This document shows positions 15,131-25,100 of a DNA stretch of 64,000 bases, one piece after another. Under the pieces are notes generated by a model. That model searched no databases, was not told the DNA's origin, and was given only the letters and a program-made list of their open reading frames with translations. The stretch comes from Flagellimonas aquimarina (GTDB taxonomy: Bacteria > Bacteroidota > Bacteroidia > Flavobacteriales > Flavobacteriaceae). The position numbers and the translations under genes were made by a program. Location of the stretch: contig NZ_QGEG01000002.1 of assembly GCF_003149745.1 (NCBI RefSeq), positions 1,302,001-1,366,000 of the forward strand, read 5' to 3'. Numbering within the stretch: position 1 is the first letter of the stretch; the number at the start of each line of letters is the position of its first letter.

Positions 15131-17221
15131 ATGTCCCAAATAAACCATTCTTTCAGTCTCCAAAACCTACTTGGAACAGTAGTCTTGATTTTTTGTGCAA
15201 TGTTCTTTACTTCTTCTGTTGAAGCGCAAAAGAACAAAAGAGATAGCATTGCATATCGATTAAAACGATTGGAAAGCACAAATCGTTTCAATTCAAAGGA
15301 TACCACCCACATAAAACTATTATCAAATCTGGCATCTACCTATCGCTACATCAACAATGATAGCCTTTATTCAATTTCAAATAGGGTCTTAAAACTTAGT
15401 GAAGCGGTAAACTTTACATACGGAAAAATAAGGGCGAATGAAGCTTTGGGGTATTACTATTCTGATAAAGGAGATCGGCAAAAATCTACTATTTTATTGA
15501 AAAAAGCCCTTAAACTGGCGGTTAATGAAGAGGACAAACGATCTGAATTGAACATTATCAATGGTTTAGCAAATGATTATAGAGACGATGGCAATTTTGC
15601 CGAGGCATTGAACCTTAACCTAAAAGGAATCGACGTTGCCAAACAGATTGACAGTAAACCAATGCTTTCTATTTTTAATGAAAACATTGCAAGCCTTTAC
15701 GCGGATCAAAAGGATTTTGACAATGCGCTGGTTTTCTATGATACCGTACAGGTAATAAACAAAGCATTGGGTAACGAACAAATACATGCCGAAACCCAAA
15801 GTAATATGGCTTCGCTCTATAAAGATTCAGAGGATTTTGATCTTGCTATGTTCAATATAAACAAGAGTATAAATTCTTTTGAAAATTTAAAGATCTATGA
15901 TTGGTTGGCCTACGCCTACCAAGTAAAAGGAAGTATTTACTTGAAGCAAAAAAAATATCAATGGGCACTGTATTGGTATGACCAAAGTAATCTATTACAT
16001 GATCAACAACTTGATGATGATCGTGAAAAAATTCAATTGCTCAATGGTATGGCCAAAGTATATCTTGGCTTGGGAAGGGATAGTCTTTCTTTAGAGCATG
16101 CAAGTTTGGGCCTACAGCTGTCTGAAAAAATAAAATCGTTGCAGGGGCAAATAGATTGCTCAGAAACACTGTATGAACTCTATAAAAACAAGGAGGACCA
16201 TACCAAGGCGCTTGCATACCTAGAAACTTTCACCAAACTTTCGGATTCTCTTTCTAAGGACAAGAACAAGCAGAGTCTTTCCTTGTTAAGGGCAAAAATG
16301 CAGTATGAACAAGAAAAGCAAGATCTTATTGCAACAAATGAAGTGGCATTGGCCAAACAAAGAAACTATATCTACTTTTCAATAACAATCCTCATAATTC
16401 TTGCTGTAATTACATTTATAGTAAGACGAAGTGAACATATTCAGAAAAAGCTCAACAAAGAGTTACAAGAAAAATCTGAAGTGGTCAGCGAAAGAGAATC
16501 TCAATTAAATGAAATTAATAAAACCAAGACCAAACTATTTTCTATTATTGGTCATGATTTAAGAGGCCCTATTGGAGCATTGCAGGGAATTTTAAAATTG
16601 TTTACCGACGGAGAAATAGGTAAAAATGAGTTCATTTCTTTTATTCCCAAGCTAAAATCCGATGTAGAGAATATATCCTTTGCGCTAAATAATCTATTGT
16701 CATGGGGGCAGACCCAATTAAATGGTGTTGTAACCAAACCCAAAAGAATTTCCTTGGATAAATTAGTGAGTGGAAACATTAGCTTACTCTCTGAAGTAGC
16801 AGCAGGAAAATCAATAAAAATAATAAACCAACTCCCTGAAAATCCTCTTATTTGGGCTGACCAAAATCAAATTGATATTGTAATAAGGAATCTAATGAGC
16901 AATGCGATCAAGTTTACTCCAGAGGACGGACTTATTACCATAGAAGCGGAAGAGAAAAGAGATGTTTGGCAAATTATGATTCGTGATACCGGAATTGGGA
17001 TGAACAAAGAGATTCAGAAAAAAATCTTTGCGGACACCACCAATATCACTACTTATGGCACAAACAATGAAAGAGGTACCGGTTTGGGCCTATCTCTTTG
17101 TAAAGAAATGATTCTTAAAAACAACGGTGAAATTTGGGTAGAGAGTGTCCTGCGTAAAGGGTCTTCTTTCTATTTTACCGTACCCAAAGCTGAAAAAAGG
17201 TATCAAAAGTTAGCTAGTTAA
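15131..17221 (+). CDS. Secreted-sensor TPR histidine kinase (HisKA/HATPase)
   Basis: About 696 residues from the ATG at 15131. The N-terminus has a signal-like stretch (NLLGTVVLIFCAMFFTSSVE). Tetratricopeptide repeats fill most of residues 50-400, followed by a transmembrane helix (IYFSITILIILAVITFIV) and a coiled coil. Then comes a HisKA domain with phospho-acceptor His475 (FSIIGHDLRGPIGALQG) and an ATPase domain with N box IRNLMSNAIKFTPEDG, G1 box RDTGIGM and G2 box RGTGLGLSLCKE. No receiver domain is fused and no response regulator is adjacent, so the output is unknown. Its stop overlaps the convergent bshB1 stop by 4 bases. Confidence 0.92.
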   Translation: MSQINHSFSLQNLLGTVVLIFCAMFFTSSVEAQKNKRDSIAYRLKRLESTNRFNSKDTTHIKLLSNLASTYRYINNDSLYSISNRVLKLSEAVNFTYGKIRANEALGYYYSDKGDRQKSTILLKKALKLAVNEEDKRSELNIINGLANDYRDDGNFAEALNLNLKGIDVAKQIDSKPMLSIFNENIASLYADQKDFDNALVFYDTVQVINKALGNEQIHAETQSNMASLYKDSEDFDLAMFNINKSINSFENLKIYDWLAYAYQVKGSIYLKQKKYQWALYWYDQSNLLHDQQLDDDREKIQLLNGMAKVYLGLGRDSLSLEHASLGLQLSEKIKSLQGQIDCSETLYELYKNKEDHTKALAYLETFTKLSDSLSKDKNKQSLSLLRAKMQYEQEKQDLIATNEVALAKQRNYIYFSITILIILAVITFIVRRSEHIQKKLNKELQEKSEVVSERESQLNEINKTKTKLFSIIGHDLRGPIGALQGILKLFTDGEIGKNEFISFIPKLKSDVENISFALNNLLSWGQTQLNGVVTKPKRISLDKLVSGNISLLSEVAAGKSIKIINQLPENPLIWADQNQIDIVIRNLMSNAIKFTPEDGLITIEAEEKRDVWQIMIRDTGIGMNKEIQKKIFADTTNITTYGTNNERGTGLGLSLCKEMILKNNGEIWVESVLRKGSSFYFTVPKAEKRYQKLAS

Positions 17222-17940
17222 ATAAGGCTATCCAAATTGTCCACTCCCACAAATCGTTCTACATTAAAGCCTTCGGCATGCTCCACACCTATTAGCCTTC
17301 CTAAATCCCGGGCTCTATAGTTTACACTATCTATGAAGTTTTTACTGCTTATAGGTGTTTCAGGTTCGTCACTGTTGGGGTCAAAAAATTGAGAGCTATA
17401 TGCCAAGATGGATTTTGTCTTTTTATCAATAAATCCTGAGACGTCAACTGCAAAATCCGGCTCCAGGTTCTTCCATTGTATAAAATGATAAACAACTTTT
17501 GGCCGCCAAGCCTCTTGCCATTCATCATCACCATCCATTTTAGTGTCTATCTTAACCAAGCCGCTCAAAAAACAGGCGTCACTTACCAATTTACTGCCTT
17601 TTGGATGGTCTATGTGCCTATCATCAATGGCGTTACAGAGAACAACTTCTGGGCGATATTTACGAATCATTTTAATGATTTCTAACTGATGTTCTTTATC
17701 GTTCACAAAAAAGCCATCTGCAAACTCCATATTCTGTCGAACTGCAATACCCAAAATCTCAGCTGCCTTAGTGGCCTCCTGGTCCCTTATATCGGCTGAC
17801 CCTCTTGTTCCCAATTCACCTCGGGTCAAATCAATTACTCCAACTTTTTTACCTCTAGAAACCTCTTTGGCTATTGTGCCGCCCGCACCTAACTCAGCAT
17901 CATCAGGATGCGCTCCAAATACTAAAATATCTAATTTCAT
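17218..17940 (-). CDS. bshB1: N-acetyl-glucosaminyl-malate deacetylase, bacillithiol synthesis
   Basis: PIG-L/LmbE-type zinc deacetylase of 240 residues. The metal motif AHPDD lies at residues 10-14 (FGAHPDDAELGAGG), and the second ligand is in HIDHPKG near 113. The sequence DLTRGELGTRGSADIRDQEA is typical of BshB1, which removes acetyl from GlcNAc-malate before cysteine is added by BshC. The ATG at 17940 is preferred over a TTG one codon earlier. It lies 10 bases after a trans-sulfuration gene on the same strand, which could supply the cysteine. bshA and bshC are not in the window. Confidence 0.9.
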   Translation of the reverse strand: MKLDILVFGAHPDDAELGAGGTIAKEVSRGKKVGVIDLTRGELGTRGSADIRDQEATKAAEILGIAVRQNMEFADGFFVNDKEHQLEIIKMIRKYRPEVVLCNAIDDRHIDHPKGSKLVSDACFLSGLVKIDTKMDGDDEWQEAWRPKVVYHFIQWKNLEPDFAVDVSGFIDKKTKSILAYSSQFFDPNSDEPETPISSKNFIDSVNYRARDLGRLIGVEHAEGFNVERFVGVDNLDSLI

Positions 17941-17950
17941 CAACGTTATG

Positions 17951-19120
17951 TTATACAGGCATTGCCATGGATTTTACTTTAGAAATGGCTTGCTCAATAT
18001 CACGTACTAAGTCTTCCATTTCTTCAATACCTAACGAGAATCTTATTAAAGAGTCTTTAATCCCTTGTTTTTTGCGATCCTCAGGACTCATTAGAGCGTG
18101 AGAAGTTTGCATAGGTGAAAGAACTGTACTTTCTATCCCGGCCAAACTCATGGACGGTTTTATAAGTTTAAGGTGCTTAAAGAATAAAGATGCATCAATT
18201 TCAGAATTCAGTTCAAAAGAGAGCATACCACCAAATCCTTTCATTTGAGATTTTGCCAATGCATGGCCAGGGTGAGTTTCAAGTCCAGGGTAATACACAT
18301 TTTCAACATCCTTACTTGCACTTAAATATGCTGCCATTTTCATGGCATTGGCGTTCTGTGCATTTACTCGAATTCCCATTGTTTTTATGCTGCGTTCCAA
18401 AAGCCAAACGGTATAATCACTTAAACTGCCGCCAAAACAAATAGCCGTCTGAAAAATCTTATCCATATGCTCTTGTGAAGCTGCAATAACACCCGCACAG
18501 ATATCTGAATGCCCACCCATGTATTTTGTGGCACTGTGCAGAACAACATCTATTCCATAATCGATTGGGTTTTGATTTATTGGACTTGCAAAAGTATTAT
18601 CGATCATTGACACAATTCCATGTTTTTTGGCCAATTGACCAATACCTTCTAAATCTGTAATTGTCAACAGTGGGTTTGATGGTGTTTCTATATAAATCAC
18701 CTTGGTGTTAGGTCTGATTTCTCTTTCAAAATCATCAACTTCCCATCCATTGGTAAAAGAATAACTGATGCCATATTTTTCAAATTGTGTAACAGCGAAA
18801 TTATACGTGCCGCCATACAACGTTTGTTGTAATACAATGTGGTCGCCAGCCTGTAAAAAGGCCATTAACCCTGTACTGATGGCAGCCATACCGCTCCCAA
18901 AAATTAGAGCGGCCTTGGCATGTTCCAAAGCCGCCAATTTTTTGCACAGTGCTTCTTGATTGGGTGTATTAAAGTATCTAGGATAACGCTTTATATCTAC
19001 ATCTTCAAACGCATAAGAAGTGCTCATATACAAAGGTGAAACAGCACCTTTAAATTGAGTGTCCTCTAATTCTCCTGTATGGGTGCAAGTGGTATTTATC
19101 CCTTTTTTATCCGTATTCAT
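17951..19120 (-). CDS. PLP-dependent trans-sulfuration enzyme (cystathionine gamma-lyase/synthase type)
   Basis: 389 residues of the Cys/Met-metabolism family. The PLP-binding Lys199 lies in HSATKYMGGHSD, and the phosphate-binding stretch FGSGMAAISTG near residue 74. TYNFAV near 105 and SLAGIESTVLSP near 335 also fit. Family members act as cystathionine gamma-synthase, gamma-lyase or O-acylhomoserine sulfhydrylase; the sequence alone does not decide. The neighbouring bshB1 favours a role in cysteine supply. No SAM riboswitch is seen in the short gap upstream (35 bases), and MATE lies upstream on the same strand. Confidence 0.88.
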   Translation of the reverse strand: MNTDKKGINTTCTHTGELEDTQFKGAVSPLYMSTSYAFEDVDIKRYPRYFNTPNQEALCKKLAALEHAKAALIFGSGMAAISTGLMAFLQAGDHIVLQQTLYGGTYNFAVTQFEKYGISYSFTNGWEVDDFEREIRPNTKVIYIETPSNPLLTITDLEGIGQLAKKHGIVSMIDNTFASPINQNPIDYGIDVVLHSATKYMGGHSDICAGVIAASQEHMDKIFQTAICFGGSLSDYTVWLLERSIKTMGIRVNAQNANAMKMAAYLSASKDVENVYYPGLETHPGHALAKSQMKGFGGMLSFELNSEIDASLFFKHLKLIKPSMSLAGIESTVLSPMQTSHALMSPEDRKKQGIKDSLIRFSLGIEEMEDLVRDIEQAISKVKSMAMPV

Positions 19121-19155
19121 TGCCTTAAAACTTTAGGTTAAAGATACAAAACCAC

Positions 19156-20565
19156 TTATACTTGAACTTGCTTCCAGTTCCCTTTTTTAAACCAAATTAT
19201 GGCCATTACCGCCAAAAGAACTTCAGCTGCCGTAATTGCTATAAAGACACCCTTTGCACCAAAATCCAATACTATGGCCGCAACATAGGCAATAGGCAAT
19301 TGAAACATCCAAAAAGAGAAAAAATTAATCTTTGTTGGAGTCTTTGTGTCACCAGCTCCATTAAATGCTTGGGTAACAACCATTCCGTAGGCATAAAACA
19401 CATATCCTATTGCAATAATCTGAAGACAAAGCGCTCCATTTTCGACCACACTTGGTGTTGAATTAAACAATGAAATAATAGTCTCTGCAAAAATTAGATA
19501 TACTAAAGAAACCAACCCCATAAAATAGGCATTGTACTTGCCTGTTTTCCACACAGAAATCTCCGCCCTATCCGGTTTTTTGGCTCCCAAGTTTTGACCA
19601 ACCAACGTTGCAGCTGCATTGCTCATTCCCCAAGAAGGCATTAATGTAAACATGATTACTCGTATTGCGATGGTATAGCCCGCCAAAACTTCACTGCCGA
19701 ATTCGGACATGATACGCATAAGGAAAACCCAACTGGAAGTACCAATTAAAAACTGAGCTATTCCTCCCAACGATACTTTTACCAAATTGATCATAACCTT
19801 TAAGTTAAAAACCAAATCTTGTAGGGCCAATTTAATTTTACCCCAACCAAAGAACAAAATTCCCAGCTGAAATAAAACTGCAGTTCCCCGACCAATATTG
19901 GTTGCGATTGCTGCCCCCATTACCCCATATTCAGGAACTGGTCCCCACCCAAAAATAAATATGGGGTCCAAAATAATATTTAAACCATTTGATAAAACAA
20001 GGGTCCACATGGCAATGGAAGCATCACCGGCACCTCTAAATATTGCATTGATCAAGAACAAAAGCATTATGGTTATATTACCACCAATCAACAATTTGGT
20101 ATAGCCATATCCTTCAGCAATCAGGTCGGGTTCTCCTCCCATTAATGCCAATATTTCCTTTGCATAGAAAATGCCCAGAATTCCAAGCAAAACAGAAATG
20201 ATTACACCTAAACCTATAGCCTGAACTGCTGCTACTCTGGCTCCTTGAACGTCCTTTTCCCCTATTCTTCGGGCCACTACCGCCGTTGCTGCCATGCTTA
20301 GACCAATGGCAAGTGCGTAGACCAATGTGATAACAGATTCAGTAAGACCAATAGTGGCAACTGCATTGACACTTACTTGAGAAACGTAAGCAATGTCCAC
20401 CAATGCAAATATTGATTCCATTAGCATCTCTAAAATCATGGGAATGGAAAGCATAAAAATAGCTTTCCGAATACTTCCAGAAGTAAACTCAGTTTCTTTG
20501 CCAGTTACGGCAATCCAGAAATATTTAAGTAATTGTTTAAATGAAGGTATTTTAGAATTTGTCAT
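19156..20565 (-). CDS. MATE-family efflux transporter
   Basis: 469 residues with about twelve hydrophobic segments in two related halves (SIPMILEMLMESIFALVDIA near the N-terminus, WVFLMRIMSEFGSEVLAGYT at the start of the second half). NorM/DinF-type MATE proteins expel organic cations or other drugs using Na+ or H+. The first 25 residues are a soluble extension. It may be transcribed with the trans-sulfuration gene 35 bases downstream. The 5' leader can fold into a three-stem structure (20599-20657), suggesting regulation at the RNA level. The substrate is unknown. Confidence 0.93.
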   Translation of the reverse strand: MTNSKIPSFKQLLKYFWIAVTGKETEFTSGSIRKAIFMLSIPMILEMLMESIFALVDIAYVSQVSVNAVATIGLTESVITLVYALAIGLSMAATAVVARRIGEKDVQGARVAAVQAIGLGVIISVLLGILGIFYAKEILALMGGEPDLIAEGYGYTKLLIGGNITIMLLFLINAIFRGAGDASIAMWTLVLSNGLNIILDPIFIFGWGPVPEYGVMGAAIATNIGRGTAVLFQLGILFFGWGKIKLALQDLVFNLKVMINLVKVSLGGIAQFLIGTSSWVFLMRIMSEFGSEVLAGYTIAIRVIMFTLMPSWGMSNAAATLVGQNLGAKKPDRAEISVWKTGKYNAYFMGLVSLVYLIFAETIISLFNSTPSVVENGALCLQIIAIGYVFYAYGMVVTQAFNGAGDTKTPTKINFFSFWMFQLPIAYVAAIVLDFGAKGVFIAITAAEVLLAVMAIIWFKKGNWKQVQV

Positions 20566-20598
20566 TATATAAAATTATGTGTGAAAAAAGAATAAATA

Positions 20599-20657
20599 TG
20601 TCAACCTGACCGAATAAGTTTTTCGGCTAATTTTTTGGCTCAAAGCCAAAGGTGACA
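20599..20657 (-). promoter_or_regulatory. Possible structured RNA leader (three-way junction) of the MATE gene
   Basis: On the minus strand TGTCACC (20657-20651) can pair with GGTTGACA (20606-20599), one T bulged. The closed region holds two hairpins: TTTGGCT-TTG-AGCCAAA (20650-20634) and CCGAA-N7-TTCGG (20626-20610). The last base is 33 nt before the MATE ATG. The two inner hairpins lie between the outer halves, as in small aptamers. It matches no riboswitch family I know. Because inverted repeats fold on either strand, orientation is inferred from the closer gene. Confidence 0.45.
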
Positions 20658-20817
20658 TCTATCGCGTACATAATTTTATTACTTCATGATGAAACAAAGA
20701 TGCTAAAAAAAATGATATGCTACATCTGAATACATATTATAAATTCAAAAAAAAATATAAAATCATACTTTTATAGTTAACTAGAAGCATCAAAACCAAA
20801 TAACTAAAACCTTCTCT

Positions 20818-22122
20818 ATGAGATTTATTTTAGCATTACTATTTACTTCGACCTTACTCCTAACTTCTTGTAAAAATACATCTGGTCCCATTGCATCTGA
20901 TACATCTACAAAACAAAAACCATCAGGTTATCAAGGGCAGGCACCAAGCCCTGTAGTACCTACGGTAAATAGACCGGTGCAAAGACAGTGGAAAGGAATA
21001 TGGTCTTTTGATGATAATACCACCTTTTTTACCAATGATTTTGATGGTGCACGGTTAAACGGGGTTGCTGCGGATGGAAATGATCACTACACAGTATGGA
21101 TAACAGCAGAAAATACGCCTATTAATGTGAGTCCATGGTATGCCTTTAAAGTATGGACGGAAAATCCTCGCGAGATTACCATTAAACTTTCTTATCAAGA
21201 TTCTAGAAGCCGTTATTATCCAAAAATCAGTACGGATGGGATCCACTTTAAACCCATTGACAGTACTGCCTATAAACCAATTAATTTAGGAGAAGGGGAT
21301 TTTGGCATTAAAGCGGCTCCAGAATTTGCTGAGTTGACCTTAGCAATTAATAAAGAACCAATATGGGTAACAGCACAAGAATTATATACTTCCAAACGGG
21401 TAACAAGTTGGGTGGATTCTCTTTCTGTAAAGCCATTTATCTCTAACTACGAAATAGGAAAAACTACAGAAAAACGGTCAATGCAACTTATGGAAATAAA
21501 GGGGGATAGCACGGCTAAAAAAGCGTTGATGATTATCTCTAGACAACATCCGCCGGAAGTTACCGGCTTTATTGCAATGAAATCCTTTATCGAAACCATT
21601 TCAGGAGAAAGTGCTCAAGCGAAAAAATTTAGAAAAAACCATACTGTTTTTGTCGTTCCCCTTATGAATCCAGATGGAGCAGATAATGGCCATTGGAGGC
21701 ATAATATGGGCGGTATAGATTTAAATAGGGATTGGCAGAACTTCAATCAACCAGAAACCAAAAGTGTGAGGGACTTCTTAAATAGAAAAAGCAGCGAAGG
21801 GTATGAGTTTGTTTTTGGTGCGGATTTTCATTCTACATGGGATGACATCTATTATCCTTTGGATACAACGGTTACCGGGCAAAGAGGCAAAATTATATTT
21901 GATTGGATAGATAGTATTAGTGATAGGTTGCCGCAGAAAAAATCGAACGTCAAAGCTTCGGACAAATTGGATCCTACCATGGTCTCACGAACCTATTTTT
22001 ATGTAAAACACGAAATGCCAGCTATAGTTTTTGAACTTGGGGATGATACACCAAGACCTTTTTTAAAAGAAAAGGGAAAGGTTGCAGCTGAGGAACTAAT
22101 GCGTCTATTAGATAGTGACTAA
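20818..22122 (+). CDS. M14-family zinc carboxypeptidase, lipoprotein
   Basis: 434 residues. A lipobox (TLLLTSC, Cys at 18) predicts lipid anchoring. Residues about 50-190 are a beta-rich N-terminal part. The M14 part has the zinc motif HPPE (ISRQHPPEVTGF near 242), the substrate Arg/Asn motif GIDLNRDW, MNPDGADNGHWRHN, the third zinc ligand in ADFHSTW, and the catalytic Glu in PAIVFELGDDT. This resembles secreted peptidoglycan- or protein-trimming carboxypeptidases of Bacteroidota. It runs towards ccsBA with a 3-base gap. Substrate unknown. Confidence 0.88.
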   Translation: MRFILALLFTSTLLLTSCKNTSGPIASDTSTKQKPSGYQGQAPSPVVPTVNRPVQRQWKGIWSFDDNTTFFTNDFDGARLNGVAADGNDHYTVWITAENTPINVSPWYAFKVWTENPREITIKLSYQDSRSRYYPKISTDGIHFKPIDSTAYKPINLGEGDFGIKAAPEFAELTLAINKEPIWVTAQELYTSKRVTSWVDSLSVKPFISNYEIGKTTEKRSMQLMEIKGDSTAKKALMIISRQHPPEVTGFIAMKSFIETISGESAQAKKFRKNHTVFVVPLMNPDGADNGHWRHNMGGIDLNRDWQNFNQPETKSVRDFLNRKSSEGYEFVFGADFHSTWDDIYYPLDTTVTGQRGKIIFDWIDSISDRLPQKKSNVKASDKLDPTMVSRTYFYVKHEMPAIVFELGDDTPRPFLKEKGKVAAEELMRLLDSD

Positions 22123-22125
22123 AAA

Positions 22126-25100
22126 TTATTTTGCATAATTAACACGATACCTCCAAAGGCTTACGCCTCCTAGAATGAAGACACCCAAAACAGTGTACCA
22201 AATAAAACTAGGGGTTATTACTTGGTCGCCACTTGCGTAACTATGCAAACCTACTAGATAAAAATTGACTCCAAAATAGGTCATCATTATACTGGCAAAA
22301 GCAATGATACTTGCAAAGTTGAAAATCCACTTTCCTCTTAGTCCGGGAACCAAACGCATATGTATTACAAAAGCATAGATCATAATTGAGATCAAGGCCC
22401 ACGTCTCTTTAGGATCCCACCCCCAATAACGCCCCCAACTTTCATTGGCCCATTGGCCTCCCAAAAAATTACCTATGGTCAACATAACAAGTCCGGTGGT
22501 CAACGCCAATTCATTAATAACTATCAACTCTCTTAAGTTGAGCTCCATGCGCTCCTTGTTCTTTTTGGTAGTCAAGATAATGAGCAATAACGAAACAACT
22601 CCTAAGATCATACCAACAGTTAAGGGTCCATAACTGCCAACAATTACCGCTACATGAATCATTAGCCAGTAACTGTCAAGAACTGGCTGTAAATTTGCTA
22701 TGGCAGGGTCTACCCAACTTTGATGGGCCACTGCAAGAAGCAGCGATGTTACAAAAGCGCTTGCAGCAAGGGTCAACTCGCTTTTTCTTCCTAATGCCAA
22801 GCCTATTGCCATGGTAGCCCATGAAACATATAAAATACTTTCATAGGCATCACTCCAAGGTGCATGGCCAGAAATATACCATCGTAAAACCAAACCAGCA
22901 GTATGCCAAATAAACAGGATGATCACTGATCCTTTAAGTACATATGCTGTTGCCTTCCAAATTTCTCTATCCTTAAAGATTCGAAATATCAGAATAAAGA
23001 ACAGCAACAGACCAACCATTCCGTAATATTTGTACAATCTGTTGAAAATATCCAACTTATTGTACATGATTTCAATCTCTACCTTTTTTTCATCCGGCAG
23101 CACCTCAGCACCATGGTTTCTTTGATTTTGCTTAAATGCCTCTAACAGCATATCTGGTTGAGCATAATCTCCAGAATCAATGGCAGTCTTTAGGGAACCC
23201 AAATAATAGGGCATTGAATTTTTTACAAAATTGGAATAAAGAGAATCCGACACTTGATATTGTCCAGATCGATACTCAATGGCAGATATCCATTTATTGT
23301 TTTCATCATTGAGTAAAGGAAATATTTTAACAATCTGTCCACTAAGGGCAATGTTCAACAAACTTAACCTTTCACCTACCTTTTTAAAGTCTTTTTCAAA
23401 ATTGGATGGATTGGTAGTCGAAGTTGCTTTCTGCAAATAGGGCTGTAGCTTGTATGTACCTTTATCGTCAAAAAAATCTGTAGCTTTTACATACTTTGTT
23501 CCCTTTGGTACATCAATAATACTCCTAAGGCTATCATTTTCTTTTTTTCCAAGTGCTATAAACTCGGTGTTGTACCAAATACCCGGATTCATCATCATGG
23601 AAAGGAAAACTTGATTTGCGGTGAAATCATCGTAGGTGTTCTTTCCACTTAGTCTTCGCAACAATTCTGAAGCAAATGTATGAATGGGTTTCATTCTTCC
23701 TCCTTCATCTTGAATGACAAGAGCGCCAAAACTTTCAGCATGTTTCTCGTCAACGATAGTGGCTTGAATAATGGAATCCACCTGCTCTTGCGATGGAAGA
23801 TTGGTATGTTCGTGATTTTCTGTGTCTTCCTGCTGTGCCGTGGCCAAAGAAGTGAACAAGAAAAAAGCAATGGTCCCTAAAGCTGCTTTTTTGGTTTTGA
23901 TTTTTTCCAAGGATTTTTGGAGGTCACGGAAACGGGTTTTCCCAAAGAACATGATACCCATTAGTCCCAAATAAAGCAAAAAGTAACCTATATAGGTAAT
24001 CCAAGTGCCCCAAAAATCATGGTTAACGGATAAAACAGTGCCTTTTTCATCTGGGTGAAAACTAGATTGAAAGAACCGATATCCTTTGTGATCCAATACA
24101 TGGTTCATAAAGATATCATAATCGAACGGACGCTTATCCTTAACAGTAATCTTGCTCATAAAAGAAGCGTAACCAGCCTCTGTGCCCGGATACTTTTCAG
24201 CAATAAAATCATTCAATTGAATTGAAAATGGAAGTTCATATACTTTAGACCCGTAACTAAGCGAAAAATCCATCCCGCCTACTTTTACCTTATCTGAAAA
24301 ATTGGAACTACCCTTTCCTCCTAACAATTTCTGCTCTACCGTTTCTCCATTTACAGTAATGGATACAACTAAAGCATCTTGTGTTGCTTCTGTAACTTCA
24401 TTTGCCGGAACCTTGACAATACCATAACTACCTCTAACCAAAGGCTCTGGAATTACAAACTGCATTCCTGCCATATTGTACAAGGAACGTAATTGCAAGG
24501 TCTGAAGACTGTCATTGACAACTTCTCCCCGGAATTGATCGGCCATTCGCATAAAATCTCCAGAGAAAGGTGATTTGATTTGATAACCAACACTATCCGA
24601 GTAAATATTTATCGCTCCATCTGTTTCTTTGTTTAAAGAAAATAATACATTATGGATGCTCGCGACCTTTCCATTTTCCAGGTAATGTTCATGACGTTGA
24701 CCATCTCCAGCTTCAACAATTTTAAGGTATTGGCTACCTCTTGCATCAGGAATCAGCCCTTCTTCTGCCCCAGCGATAAAGTCTACATAGGAAATTGTAA
24801 AAGGCTGCCCATTAAAGTCCGATTTCCATGGCAAACTGGAACGCATGCCTTCTGGAGTAACGATCAAATCATCTTCCAATACCCTGCGCTTTGTCTCTCC
24901 TCCAATATCGCCATCCACAAAAGCTGTTAAAAAGGTTTTATCTGAATAAAATCTGTTTTCGGTATTGCCCTCCCTAATGGGCATCATACCTTCATAACTT
25001 ATATACCTTGTGACAAAAGCTCCAACAATGATCAAGATCCATGAAAGGTGCAGTATTAGCACCGGCCATTTTTTCCAGCTAAAAAGCTTGTAGCGGAACA

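Noticed and set aside
19121..19155. SAM riboswitch before the trans-sulfuration gene
   Set aside because: The gap is only 35 bases, too short for any known SAM aptamer, and carries no matching motif.
20774..20783. TAGTTAACTA palindrome before the M14 peptidase gene
   Set aside because: Ten AT-rich bases with no second site or promoter element nearby; likely chance.
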